The notes: generated by a model not told the origin, from the sequence alone. A stretch of 64,000 bases of DNA from Nodularia sp034931045 (GCF_034931045.1 NZ_JAYGHH010000027.1:6794-70793); one strand, 5' to 3'; positions 51,126 through 60,428 are shown, numbered from the stretch's first letter. Numbers and translations: made by a program.

Positions 51126-53504
51126 GTGAAACAACATCCTTTAATTTTCAGCATAGCTGTGCTGAACCTGTTTGTCATGCCCACAGCATTCGCTCAATCA
51201 AATAATATCAAATTGCTGAGTCAAGAGCCTGTTAATATTCCCATAAATCCAGAAGCAGAGGAAGAAGAAAAAGAAACTTGTCCTCCAGATTTTGACCCAG
51301 ATAATCCAGATGAAGACAGAGAATTTGAGGATTGCGATCAAGCAGAAGATCAAGCAGAAAGCGAAAATGAAATTCAAACTAATGATTCCGATATAGAAAT
51401 TACAGTTACAGGAACTCGCACCCCCAGAGCAATTATTGATTCAGTCGGTACAATTAGCGTCATTGATGATCAAAAGATTGAAAGAGATTTTATCCAAGAT
51501 ATCAAAGATTTAGTCCGTTATGAACCAGGAATATCTGTACGCGATCGCCCGGTGCGGAGTGGTATGGCTGGTCAGGGTAATTCTAGTATTAATATTAGAG
51601 GAATTGAAGGCAACCGCGTACTAATTCAAGTCGATGGTGTCAGAGTTCCAGATATTTACACTGCTAGCACCAGAGATTTAGTAGATTTCGACTCAATTAA
51701 AAGAGTAGAAATTATTCGTGGCCCTGCTTCTACTCTTTACGGTAGTGATGCTATCGGTGGTGTCGTCTCCTTTATTACTAAAGACCCAGAAGATTATTTG
51801 AGGGTTTTTAGTCGTCCATTTTATGTTAGTGGTAGGACTAGTTATAACACGGCTGACTATAGTTTTTCTCCCTCAGTGACATTAGCCGGAAAAAGTGGAA
51901 ACTTATCAGGTTTATTACAATATACCCGCCGTGATGGTAGTGAAATGCAAAACTACGGCGGATTAACTCCCAACCCTGAAAGTTTTGATAGTAATAACTT
52001 TTTTACTAAAGTAGTTCTGGAACCAAACGAAAATAATATTTTCCGACTAACAGGAGAATTATTTGAGCGTAATATTAACACTCAAGTCAGGACTGCGGAA
52101 GGATTTAGTGGTTTTACTCGCACTACCACTGTTAGCCAAGTAGCTGATGATTCTAATAGTCGGGGACGCATTAGTTTAAGTCATGAATATACAAATCCTA
52201 ACTTAAGCTCATTCTTGCAGTCAGTGCGATCGCAAATTTATTACCAAACTGCTGAAAGTACAGAAAATGTCCAAACTCGCACTATTAACAGCGCCAATCA
52301 GAATTTACGCCGCATCCTCGAAACTGGTTTTAATCAAGATATTATTGGTGGCGATGTACAATTTACCAGCAAATTTTTCACAGGAGATATCAGCCATCGC
52401 CTAGTATATGGTTTTGATTTATTTAACACTTCCACCAGTCGTCCCAGAGATTCCACATTATTTAATGAAACCCTGGGAACCAGTACAAAAAATGTTAGCG
52501 GTGAGATTTTCCCTAATAAAACTTTTCCTGATACCGACACTTTAAGAGGTGGAATTTACATTCAAAATGAAATTGAATTTGCTGATGGTCGTGTTACTTT
52601 AATTCCAGGAATTCGTTATGACTATTATCAACTAACGCCTTACACAAACGATGTTGCTTTTAATAACATCAACACGCAAAATTACCAAGTAGAAGGCTTT
52701 TCGGCTTCAGCCATTTCACCCAAATTAGGTATAATTGCCAAAGTCACCCCAGAAATATCATTATATGGACAATACGCCCGTGGCTTTAGGAGTCCACCTT
52801 ATGATGATGCTGCGATCGCCTTTACCAATTTTAATTTTGGTTATACAATCTTACCAAATGCTGATTTAAGCCCAGAAACAGTCGATAGTTATGAAATCGG
52901 TATCCGAGCCAACTATCCTCAGTCTAGCTTCAGTCTCACAGGCTTTTACAATCGCTACGATAACTTTATTGATTCTAATGTAGAACTGGCTCCGGTTCTC
53001 ATTGGAAATAGAGAATTACGCAGTTTCCAAGCTCAAAATATTAAAGGAGCCAGAATTTATGGTTTAGAAGCTAGAGGAGAATATCGCTTTAACGAATCCT
53101 TAGACGGTTTGAGCTTATTTGCAACCTTAGCCTATTCTGTAGGCGATAACTTAGAAACAGACCAACCTCTAGATTCAATTGACCCTTTTAAAGCCATTGT
53201 GGGGTTGCGTTATCGTTCACCCGCAGAAATTTGGGGTGGAGAAATCACCACTACTTTGGTAGCAGCTAAAGATAGAGTCAGTGACGAAAATTTCTTTCAA
53301 CCCCAAGGCTACACAACTGTTGATATCCGATGTTTTTACAACTTTAACGAAAATACCACTTTAAATCTGGGTATTTTCAACTTGTTTAATCAGGGATATA
53401 CAGAATGGTCTACTGTGCGGGGTGTGAGTAGCAGTGACCGTTTCTTAGACTTATACACCCAACCAGGAATTAACTTTTCAGCAAGTTTGAGTGTACGCTT
53501 TTAG
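51126..53504 (+). CDS. TonB-dependent receptor (haem/haemoglobin or BtuB type)
   Basis: 792 residues starting at GTG. A signal peptide (LIFSIAVLNLFVMPTAFAQ) is followed by a strongly acidic linker (EAEEEEKETCPPDFDPDNPDEDREFEDCDQAEDQ). The plug starts TVTGTRTPRAIIDSVGTISVID and includes SSINIRGIEGNRVLIQVDGVRVPD and VEIIRGPASTLYGSDAIGGVVSFITKD. The barrel contains YGQYARGFRSPPYDDA and ADLSPETVDSYEIGIR, the FRAP/NPxL-like region of HmuR/haemoglobin receptors. The acidic cysteine-bearing linker replaces the AMIN domain of the other receptor. It imports a metal complex; the ligand is uncertain (iron, haem, cobalamin or zinc). Confidence 0.9.
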   Translation: MKQHPLIFSIAVLNLFVMPTAFAQSNNIKLLSQEPVNIPINPEAEEEEKETCPPDFDPDNPDEDREFEDCDQAEDQAESENEIQTNDSDIEITVTGTRTPRAIIDSVGTISVIDDQKIERDFIQDIKDLVRYEPGISVRDRPVRSGMAGQGNSSINIRGIEGNRVLIQVDGVRVPDIYTASTRDLVDFDSIKRVEIIRGPASTLYGSDAIGGVVSFITKDPEDYLRVFSRPFYVSGRTSYNTADYSFSPSVTLAGKSGNLSGLLQYTRRDGSEMQNYGGLTPNPESFDSNNFFTKVVLEPNENNIFRLTGELFERNINTQVRTAEGFSGFTRTTTVSQVADDSNSRGRISLSHEYTNPNLSSFLQSVRSQIYYQTAESTENVQTRTINSANQNLRRILETGFNQDIIGGDVQFTSKFFTGDISHRLVYGFDLFNTSTSRPRDSTLFNETLGTSTKNVSGEIFPNKTFPDTDTLRGGIYIQNEIEFADGRVTLIPGIRYDYYQLTPYTNDVAFNNINTQNYQVEGFSASAISPKLGIIAKVTPEISLYGQYARGFRSPPYDDAAIAFTNFNFGYTILPNADLSPETVDSYEIGIRANYPQSSFSLTGFYNRYDNFIDSNVELAPVLIGNRELRSFQAQNIKGARIYGLEARGEYRFNESLDGLSLFATLAYSVGDNLETDQPLDSIDPFKAIVGLRYRSPAEIWGGEITTTLVAAKDRVSDENFFQPQGYTTVDIRCFYNFNENTTLNLGIFNLFNQGYTEWSTVRGVSSSDRFLDLYTQPGINFSASLSVRF

Positions 53505-53540
53505 GAAAGTACCTAGCAACAAAGAAAGCTATCATTCGCT

Positions 53541-53579
53541 CGTAGTTGCGCTTTAGCGCTAAAGCGCTAACTACAAACC
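53541..53579. repeat. GTAGT...ACTAC hairpin repeat
   Basis: CGTAGTTGCGCTTTAGCGCT and AAAGCGCTAACTACAAACC form a long stem; same family as 42061-42107 and 62911-62958. It ends at the first in-frame ATG of the next gene. Confidence 0.75.
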
Positions 53580-53615
53580 ATGACCATTTATTCAACCGAA
53601 CGACAAATCAATACT

Positions 53616-54548
53616 ATGTATCAAAAAAAAATTCTTTTGAGTTTAGCACTCTTGTTAAGTTTATTCTTAACCGCCTGTAATAATCCCACATCACAAGAAC
53701 CACCAAATACACCTGCAACTTCAATTCAATCAACCAATAATAATCAACAACAACCCCAAATATCTGCTCAAAGAATCGTTGCTTTAACATCATTATCTGC
53801 TGATATTATTCGTCAACTTGACCAAAGTAAACTGGTGGGAATTACAGGTAGCAGCTTACTAAATAAAGACCCACGTTTTCAAGATATTGAGCGTGTTGCC
53901 CAAGGTCAAACTCCCCCTGATTTAGAAAAAATTATCGCCCTCAAACCAGATTTAGTCATTGGTGCAGAAGGCTTTTCTGATAAAACATTGCAACAAATAG
54001 AAAAACTGGGAATTGCGACCTTTTCCACCAAAGTAAATAGCTGGAACTCTCTTAAAGAACTGACTCAAACCCTAGCTGGTTTTATCGATGCAGATCCCAC
54101 GCCATTATTAAACCGCTACGAAACTTTTTTACCCAATGATATTCAACCAACTGATTCTACTTTAGTGCTGGTCAGTCGCCAACCAATCTTAACACCAAAT
54201 AAAAACAGTTGGGCGGGAGATTTATTAACACAATTCAAAGTAAAGAACCTAGCAGCAGAATTACAAAGTACCAGTCCTATTCGTGGTTACATTACACTGT
54301 CAGCCGAGAAAATTTTAGAAGCAAATCCAGAAACAATTATTTTAATTAGTCCCCCCCAAGGTGGTTCACAAACTGCACTTTTAGATTCCTTCAAAAAAGA
54401 AAGTTTCTGGCAAAATTTACAAGCTACAAAAAACAACCAAGTCTATGTATTTGATTATTACGGACTGGTGAATGCAGGTAGTATAGATTCCATAGAAAAA
54501 GCTACTCAGCAACTAAAACAAGCCTTATCTAGACAACAGCCAGGATAA
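53616..54548 (+). CDS. metal-chelate ABC transporter binding lipoprotein
   Basis: 310 residues from the ATG at 53616; an ATG at 53580 directly abuts a hairpin repeat and gives a worse signal. The signal peptide MYQKKILLSLALLLSLFLTA ends in lipobox LTAC. FecB/BtuF-type markers: QRIVALTSLSADIIRQLDQSKLVGITG, PPDLEKIIALKPDLVIGAEGFSD and FWQNLQATKNNQVYVFDYYGLVNAGSID. It hands a chelate to the upstream-encoded FecCD permease. With the receptor it completes a three-gene import system without its ATPase. Confidence 0.88.
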   Translation: MYQKKILLSLALLLSLFLTACNNPTSQEPPNTPATSIQSTNNNQQQPQISAQRIVALTSLSADIIRQLDQSKLVGITGSSLLNKDPRFQDIERVAQGQTPPDLEKIIALKPDLVIGAEGFSDKTLQQIEKLGIATFSTKVNSWNSLKELTQTLAGFIDADPTPLLNRYETFLPNDIQPTDSTLVLVSRQPILTPNKNSWAGDLLTQFKVKNLAAELQSTSPIRGYITLSAEKILEANPETIILISPPQGGSQTALLDSFKKESFWQNLQATKNNQVYVFDYYGLVNAGSIDSIEKATQQLKQALSRQQPG

Positions 54549-54653
54549 AAGCTTGTAGTCCTCTCCATTTCCAGCGATCGCAACCATGAAAAGATCCATC
54601 GCTCTCAAAATCAACTACACTCAGAGTAAGACTGATTATTTGCAGCTTCTGTT

Positions 54654-55094
54654 ATGTCCTCAATTATAGATTCTTTGCCACCTGCTCTCGCTAAAATCGT
54701 CCAGCGCTTCCAACGTGCTACAGAACCGAAGCGGCGCTACGAACAATTAATCTGGTATGCTCAGAAGTTGAAGGATTTTCCAGAAACTGGCAAAGTACCA
54801 GAAAATAAAGTTCCTGGCTGTGTATCTCAGGTTTATATCACCGCAGCCCTGGATGATGGTAAAGTTGTATACCAAGGCGATTCTGATTCCCAGTTGACAA
54901 AAGGATTAGTAGGGCTGTTAGTGGAAGGTTTAAATGGACTAACTCCGACAGAAATTGTGCAACTCACCCCAGATTTTATTCAAGAAACAGGTTTAAACGT
55001 CAGTTTGACACCTTCCCGTGCGAATGGATTTTTTAATATATTTAAAACCATGCAAAAAAAAGCACTTGAATGCAAGTTAGATTTGCCTAGCTAA
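54654..55094 (+). CDS. sufE: SufE family sulfur-acceptor protein
   Basis: 146 residues. The active cysteine (Cys56) lies in NKVPGCVSQVYI, and the C-terminal GLNVSLTPSRANGFFNIFKTMQKKA is conserved. SufE accepts persulfide sulfur from the SufS desulfurase and passes it to the SufBCD scaffold for Fe-S assembly in the cytosol. The single gene is outside any suf operon, the usual situation in cyanobacteria. It follows the metal-uptake genes but a promoter of its own is likely. Confidence 0.94.
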   Translation: MSSIIDSLPPALAKIVQRFQRATEPKRRYEQLIWYAQKLKDFPETGKVPENKVPGCVSQVYITAALDDGKVVYQGDSDSQLTKGLVGLLVEGLNGLTPTEIVQLTPDFIQETGLNVSLTPSRANGFFNIFKTMQKKALECKLDLPS

Positions 55095-55180
55095 ATCAAT
55101 GGAGTGTCAAGTTCCGTCTCCCTTCCTCTTTTGCGGGGTGGGGTGTGTTGATATTTTGATCACAATTAAAATTTAGCCTC

Positions 55181-56089
55181 ATGTCAACCAATTTAGTATC
55201 AACCTATGATCCTGTAGGATTTGGTGGAGTAGTTCAAGAATATATCTGGAGTTGGGAAAACCAACCATTACGGATAATTTATGAAACCATTGGTACAGGT
55301 TCACCCCTGTTACTTCTACCAGCTTTCAGTAGTGTTTCCACCCGTGGAGAAATGGGTGAACTAGCTAAATTACTAGCGCCTCATTTTCAAGTTACAGTCT
55401 TAGACTGGCCAGGATTTGGACAATCTTCCCGTCCGAGTTTAAATTACCGACCTGAAATATATCAGCAATTTCTAGAAGATTTCGTCAAAACGGTTTTTCA
55501 TACTCCCATGACTGTAGTCGCTGCTGGTCATGCTTCTACTTACGTGTTAAAACTCGCTGCTAAACAGCCCGATGTGTTTACCAAAATTTTGCTCCTAGCA
55601 CCCACTTGGCGCGGCCCCTTACCAACAATGGGAGCAAATACACAGATAGCGGATTTTGTCAAGGGTTTAGTGCGATCGCCCATCATAGGACAAGCCCTGT
55701 ACAAACTCAACACCACACCATCCTTTTTAACTTGGATGTATCGCCGTCACGTATTTACAGATGACGCTAAACTCACACCCAGCTTTATCGAGAAAAAATG
55801 GCAAACAACGCAAAAGCCAGGAGCTAGATTTGCATCTGCGGCTTTTGTCACAGGGAATCTTGATGCTATACAAAGACAATCTGATTTTCTCACACTTGTG
55901 CAATCCCTGTCTATACCCCTGATGGTAGTAATTGGCGAGTCCAGCCCACCCAAATCGAGACAAGAAATGAACGCTGTAGCCGCATTACCAGGAGTAAGAA
56001 GCGTCATAGTTCCCGGTTCCCTGGGACTACATGAAGAATATCCAGAACTTGTATTCACAGCAGTGCAAGATTTTTTACAATCTGCATAA
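55181..56089 (+). CDS. alpha/beta-hydrolase
   Basis: 302 residues. The fold is clear: SPLLLLPAFSSVSTRGEMGEL, VTVLDWPGFGQSSRPSLNY, TVVAAGHASTYVLKLAAKQ and PLMVVIGESSPPKSRQEMNAV, ending GSLGLHEEYPELVFTAVQDFL. The nucleophile elbow reads AGHAS rather than GxSxG, so the Ser nucleophile may be missing or replaced by His/Ala; this makes hydrolase activity doubtful. It has homologues in most cyanobacteria and its role is unknown. It ends 61 bp before the assembly gap. Confidence 0.78.
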   Translation: MSTNLVSTYDPVGFGGVVQEYIWSWENQPLRIIYETIGTGSPLLLLPAFSSVSTRGEMGELAKLLAPHFQVTVLDWPGFGQSSRPSLNYRPEIYQQFLEDFVKTVFHTPMTVVAAGHASTYVLKLAAKQPDVFTKILLLAPTWRGPLPTMGANTQIADFVKGLVRSPIIGQALYKLNTTPSFLTWMYRRHVFTDDAKLTPSFIEKKWQTTQKPGARFASAAFVTGNLDAIQRQSDFLTLVQSLSIPLMVVIGESSPPKSRQEMNAVAALPGVRSVIVPGSLGLHEEYPELVFTAVQDFLQSA

Positions 56090-56149
56090 ACACCATATTT
56101 ATCTGTGTGCATCTGCGTTCGATTATTCTTCCCAGCATATTGCACAATC

Positions 56150-56180
56150 NNNNNNNNNNNNNNNNNNNNNNNNNNNNNNN
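56150..56180. other. assembly gap (31 N)
   Basis: A run of 31 undetermined bases. The sequence just after it (56181-56280) reads, on the minus strand, as an open frame VVNIKGVELGLTAVFNNSGI DYR, which could be the edge of a gene lost in the gap. The true gap size is unknown. Confidence 0.99.
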
Positions 56181-56360
56181 ACGATAATCAATTCCAGAAT
56201 TGTTAAAAACTGCTGTTAACCCTAACTCAACACCCTTAATATTTACAACTGATTGCAGATGTATCAGTACAAACAAAGCTTTTACTAAAACCGTGGGATC
56301 ACCTCCTCAAAACCAATTACAGTAAATTTACCATAAAAATATAAAAAGAATTATTATAGG

Positions 56361-56375
56361 TGGTAATGATTATCT
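56361..56375. promoter_or_regulatory. putative Zur box
   Basis: TGGTAATGATTATCT is a 7-1-7 near-palindrome matching 13 of 15 positions of the cyanobacterial Zur consensus TGATAATnATTATCA. It lies 28 bp before the start of a COG0523 GTPase gene, a class often under Zur control. Confidence 0.6.
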
Positions 56376-56402
56376 AAACTTTGAAAAAAAGGCATTGAGA
56401 CT

Positions 56403-57374
56403 ATGTTGACTGAAGAAATCACAAATACAGTACCTGTAACAGTACTCACAGGCTACCTGGGTGCAGGAAAAACCACTTTACTTAACCATATTCTCACCTA
56501 CGAACATGGCAAAAAAGTTGCTGTAATTGTGAATGAATTTGGCGAAGTTGGTATTGATAATCAACTGATTATTGATGCAGATGAAGAAATCTTTGAAATG
56601 AACAATGGTTGTATTTGCTGTACAGTACGAGGTGATTTAATTCGTATTGTGGGCAATTTAATGAAGCGGCGCGATAAGTTCGACCATTTAGTAATTGAAA
56701 CCACTGGTTTAGCCGACCCAGCCCCAGTCATTCAAACATTTTTTGTTGATGAAGATATGCAAAGTCTACTATCTCTAGATGCAGTAGTAACTGTTGTAGA
56801 TGCAAAACATATTTGGCAACATTGGGACGCAGACGAAGCACAAGAACAGATTGCTTTTGCCGACGTAATTCTTTTGAATAAAACTGATTTGGTAACGCCA
56901 GAACAGTTGGAGGAGTTGGAAAAGCGGATTCGGAGTATGAATGCTATGGCTAAAATCTACCCTACCCAAAACGCACAACTAGGAATGGATGCTTTGTTGG
57001 GTGTGAAAGCCTTTGACTTAGACCGCGCCTTGGAAATTGACCCGGATTTCTTAGGTGAAGATGCTCACGAACATGATGAAAAAGTTTATTCTGTAGCTTT
57101 GGTAGAAAGTGGTGAACTAGACGGGCAAAAACTCAACGCTTGGCTTTCGGAATTATTGCAGACCCAAGGGACAGACATCTTCCGCATGAAAGGGATTTTA
57201 AATATTGCTGGAGAAGATAATCGCTATGTGTTCCAAGGTGTACACATGATATTAGATGGCAGACCTGACCGGCCTTGGAAAGCAAATGAAACTCGTAAAA
57301 ATGAATTAGTTTTCATTGGACGCAATCTTGATGAAGCCCAATTGAAGCAAGATTTTCTCGCTTGTTTTGCATGA
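56403..57374 (+). CDS. COG0523/CobW-family GTPase, metallochaperone
   Basis: 323 residues. Walker A GYLGAGKTT (17-25), the metal-binding CxCC (Cys70, Cys72, Cys73 in NNGCICCTVRGDL), the G4-type NKTDLV, and a C-terminal CobW_C domain (about 225-320, KVYSVALVESGELDGQKLNAWL...GILNIAGEDNRYVFQGVHMI). Members insert zinc or other metals into target proteins using GTP. A Zur-box-like palindrome in the promoter suggests induction in zinc starvation. The WD40 protein gene follows by 79 bp on the same strand. Confidence 0.93.
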   Translation: MLTEEITNTVPVTVLTGYLGAGKTTLLNHILTYEHGKKVAVIVNEFGEVGIDNQLIIDADEEIFEMNNGCICCTVRGDLIRIVGNLMKRRDKFDHLVIETTGLADPAPVIQTFFVDEDMQSLLSLDAVVTVVDAKHIWQHWDADEAQEQIAFADVILLNKTDLVTPEQLEELEKRIRSMNAMAKIYPTQNAQLGMDALLGVKAFDLDRALEIDPDFLGEDAHEHDEKVYSVALVESGELDGQKLNAWLSELLQTQGTDIFRMKGILNIAGEDNRYVFQGVHMILDGRPDRPWKANETRKNELVFIGRNLDEAQLKQDFLACFA

Positions 57375-57453
57375 AGTAGTCACAGACGCAGGGGTAGCGC
57401 GTCTCGATAAGGTAGATTATTTTTTCCCTTCTGTTGTTACATCTGCATAGATT

Positions 57454-58515
57454 ATGAATCCCACAGCTAACAAAACCAAGGAATTTGAAGAACACTATTC
57501 AACAACGCTTTCAGATTATGTGATTGCGATCGCCTGGTCGCCTCATGGTAAAACTTTAGTAGCCACCACCGCAGCTGGTGAAGTGGTAATGTGGCATGAT
57601 GGCAACCTCACAACCTTACAAAGTGGTAACGGTACATCAGTAGACTGTGTGGCTTTTTCCCCAGATGGCAAATTTTTGGCCATTGCTGGACAGGATGGAC
57701 AGGTAAAAATTTGGCAAGATACCAAATTAATTGCTACACTGCAAAACGCCCCTGCATGGGTGGATAAACTAGCGTGGAGTCCTACCAATAACCAACTAGC
57801 TTTTAGTTTAGGGCGTTACGTCCAAGTCTGGGATGCCGATACTAAAGAAGTTGTTGTCACACTTAACTTTGATAACTCTTCAGTATTGGGGATTGATTGG
57901 CGTAGTGATGGCCAATACTTAGCCATTGGTGGCTATCAGGGAGTCAAGATTTGGGATAGCCAAAACTGGGATCAAGAACCATATCTTTTAGATATGCCTA
58001 GTGTCAGTATAGCAATGGCTTGGTCTCCTGATGGCAAATTCCTCGCTTCTGGCAACATGGATCGTAGTGTCGCCGTTTTAGAATGGAATAATCCCGATCC
58101 TTGGGTTATGCAAGGCTTTCCTGGTAAAATCCGTAAATTAGCATGGTCAGAAGCTACTACAAAACTGGGCGCACCGATTTTGGCATCTTCCAGCGTTGAA
58201 GGTATCGTGGTTTGGGAAAAACTAGAAGATGAATCCTTGGGTTGGGAAGCACGAGTTTTAACTAATCATGTAGATATTATCACTGCGATCGCCTTTGCAC
58301 CTAACAGTTTCCTTCTTGCTTCCGCCGCCAGTGATGGCTGGCTGTGTTTGTGGAACAAAGCAAAACAAGTAACCCAAGTACTGACAGGTGTTTCCGCCGG
58401 GTTTTCTACCCTAGCTTGGCATCCCCAAGGTAAATTCCTCGCCGCAGGTGGTGACAAAGGTGAATTACTGATTTGGTCTAAGGTGTTACGAGGTCAAGGA
58501 TTCGGACGTAGTTAA
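57454..58515 (+). CDS. WD40-repeat protein
   Basis: 353 residues with about seven WD40 blades, for example IAWSPHGKTLVATTAAGEVVMW, VAFSPDGKFLAIAGQDGQVKIW, LAWSPTNNQLAFSLGRYVQVW, IDWRSDGQYLAIGGYQGVKIW, MAWSPDGKFLASGNMDRSVAVL, ILASSSVEGIVVW and LAWHPQGKFLAAGGDKGELLIW. It should fold as one closed propeller with no other domain. WD40 genes next to Zur-controlled COG0523 genes are found in Nostocales, so it may act as a scaffold in metal homeostasis (inference). HIP1 sites occur in the coding region. Confidence 0.9.
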   Translation: MNPTANKTKEFEEHYSTTLSDYVIAIAWSPHGKTLVATTAAGEVVMWHDGNLTTLQSGNGTSVDCVAFSPDGKFLAIAGQDGQVKIWQDTKLIATLQNAPAWVDKLAWSPTNNQLAFSLGRYVQVWDADTKEVVVTLNFDNSSVLGIDWRSDGQYLAIGGYQGVKIWDSQNWDQEPYLLDMPSVSIAMAWSPDGKFLASGNMDRSVAVLEWNNPDPWVMQGFPGKIRKLAWSEATTKLGAPILASSSVEGIVVWEKLEDESLGWEARVLTNHVDIITAIAFAPNSFLLASAASDGWLCLWNKAKQVTQVLTGVSAGFSTLAWHPQGKFLAAGGDKGELLIWSKVLRGQGFGRS

Positions 58516-58592
58516 GAATACCTAATTATTTAGGTTGAAGGTAGTCATTTTATTGGCTATGCTGTATCAGAAATAGTATTTATCTGTGAATT

Positions 58593-58865
58593 ATGAACAT
58601 ATCCAAAATGATTTTGCTTGCCTGTCCTACATTTATTGCATCTATACTATTGGTAGCAAATCCGGCACAGGCATCTAGTTTTAATCTTCAATCTGCTACA
58701 CCCATGATTTCCGTAGCATCGACCCCAACCATTGGCGAACTAGTAACCCTTCATACCACGAAAACATCTAATCCAATTATGGATCAATTGGGTTGCAACT
58801 GCACTACTTGTTTTCAGTCTAAATTCCAAATGCTACAAGGGCAATTGCCATCTCTGGACTTTTAA
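58593..58865 (+). CDS. small exported cysteine-containing protein
   Basis: 90 residues. The signal peptide MILLACPTFIASILLVANPA-QA is followed by a short mature part with CNCTTCFQSKFQMLQGQLPSLDF at the end. The CxCxxC cluster near the C terminus could bind zinc or form disulfides. Located directly after the WD40 gene and before a ZnuA-like gene, it may belong to the same metal-response group (inference). No family recognised. The following stretch 58866-59379 shows no gene; it holds a CCCCGATTTT...GCCGGGG hairpin at 59211-59238. Confidence 0.65.
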   Translation: MNISKMILLACPTFIASILLVANPAQASSFNLQSATPMISVASTPTIGELVTLHTTKTSNPIMDQLGCNCTTCFQSKFQMLQGQLPSLDF

Positions 58866-59382
58866 CAGTTACCAGTTAAGAGACATAAACCTTGTCTACT
58901 TTGAGAACTGTAGTTTTTAGTCAAGATGGTGAGATTGCTTCCTTACGTCGCAATGACAAAAACTCCACTTTTCATGATGGACAAGGTTTAACTTCATCGG
59001 CTTGGTAACTGTTTACTAATTTAAGGTGTACTTTTATTCTAGATTATGGCAGCTTGCTGTTGAGAATAATTACGGATAAAATTGGCATTTCCCAATTGTC
59101 ATAATGTCGCCGCCTTTCATTCAGATAAATTAGATTCATCTATTCCCAGTCAGAGTCCTAATCAAAAGCCAGAATTAGTAGACTGTTAAACTAATATCAA
59201 TAGTATCATTTCCCCGATTTTATCAAAAAGCCGGGGATATTTTTGTTCATAGTGTATTCAAACTTTTTCAAGTTAAGGCTACAATTGCTTTAGATTCATT
59301 TGTATGAGTAATCACAAACATAATCACCGCATCTACTATTTTAAAATGTTCATCTTTTTTATACATCAATTGGAAGTTAGTG

Positions 59383-60378
59383 ATGCTAAAAAAAATACTA
59401 TCAAATAATTTTTTACGAACTACATTAGCCCTATTCACAATTACATTTATTGGCTGTAGAAATCAAGCAACCAGTACTTACTTCACTCAGACAACCACTA
59501 ATATAAATGAAAATCTTCCTCTTGTTGTCGCCACTACAACTGTACTTTGTGACTTAACTAGACAGGTAGCAGAAAATACAATTAATCTGATTTGCTTGGG
59601 TTCTCCTGGTAATGAATCCTACAAATATCAAGCAGCACCAGCAGACCGGGAAGCGATCGCACAAGCTGATATAATTTTCCACAGTGGCTATAATTTAACA
59701 CCAGAACTGAGCGAAATAGTTGCAGAAAGTCAAAATCCTCCTGCACTCAAAATAGCTGTAAATCAATTGGCCGTTCCTCAACCACAACAATTTCAAGTAT
59801 CTGGACAGAATTTAACTAATCCTCATATTTGGCACAATCCTCAAAATGCCATCAGGATGGTAGCGATAATTAGTAACAATTTGGAGAAATTAGCACCCGA
59901 CAATGCCATATTATATAGTAGTAATACAACAGCAATTCAAAATCAACTAACTCAACTCGATAGTTGGATAAAATCAAGAATAAATACGATTCCTGATAAC
60001 CAACGAAAATTAGTGACAACGAGTAATATATTAAACTATTACACCACAGCCTACAAAATTCCTTTAGTAGTCGGGTTAAACGGTATCAGTAGTGGAAATA
60101 ATCCCTCAGATGCACAAGTAAAAAATTGGGCGAAAACTATTCAGCAAGCGCAAGTACCCACAATCTTTGCAGATACCACAATTAACCCCCAATTAATGCA
60201 AACTGTGGCTACAAATGCCAATGTAAAAATGTCCAGAAGACCACTCTACACTAATGGACTGGGTGAACCAGGAAGCGAAGCCGATACCTATCAAAACCTG
60301 ATGGTTGCAAATACCCGCACCATTGTCGAAGGTTTGGGAGGAACTTACTTAATTTTTGCCCCTAAATCTGCCCAGTAA
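59383..60378 (+). CDS. ZnuA/TroA-like metal ABC transporter binding lipoprotein
   Basis: 331 residues. The N terminus (FLRTTLALFTITFIGCRN) is a lipoprotein signal with lipobox FIGC. LPLVVATTTVLCDLTRQVAE, ADIIFHSGYNLTPE and NPHIWHNPQNAIRMV (His ligand) and IFADTTINPQLMQTVA (acidic ligand region) place it in the zinc/manganese cluster A-1 proteins. The usual first histidine (GxGxExH) is not obvious, which may alter metal preference. No permease or ATPase follows. GGAAG before ATG supports this start over the GTG three bases upstream. Confidence 0.85.
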   Translation: MLKKILSNNFLRTTLALFTITFIGCRNQATSTYFTQTTTNINENLPLVVATTTVLCDLTRQVAENTINLICLGSPGNESYKYQAAPADREAIAQADIIFHSGYNLTPELSEIVAESQNPPALKIAVNQLAVPQPQQFQVSGQNLTNPHIWHNPQNAIRMVAIISNNLEKLAPDNAILYSSNTTAIQNQLTQLDSWIKSRINTIPDNQRKLVTTSNILNYYTTAYKIPLVVGLNGISSGNNPSDAQVKNWAKTIQQAQVPTIFADTTINPQLMQTVATNANVKMSRRPLYTNGLGEPGSEADTYQNLMVANTRTIVEGLGGTYLIFAPKSAQ

Positions 60379-60428
60379 TTTTACTGAAAATATTCCCTGT
60401 TCCCCGTTCCCTATTCCCTACCTCTACG

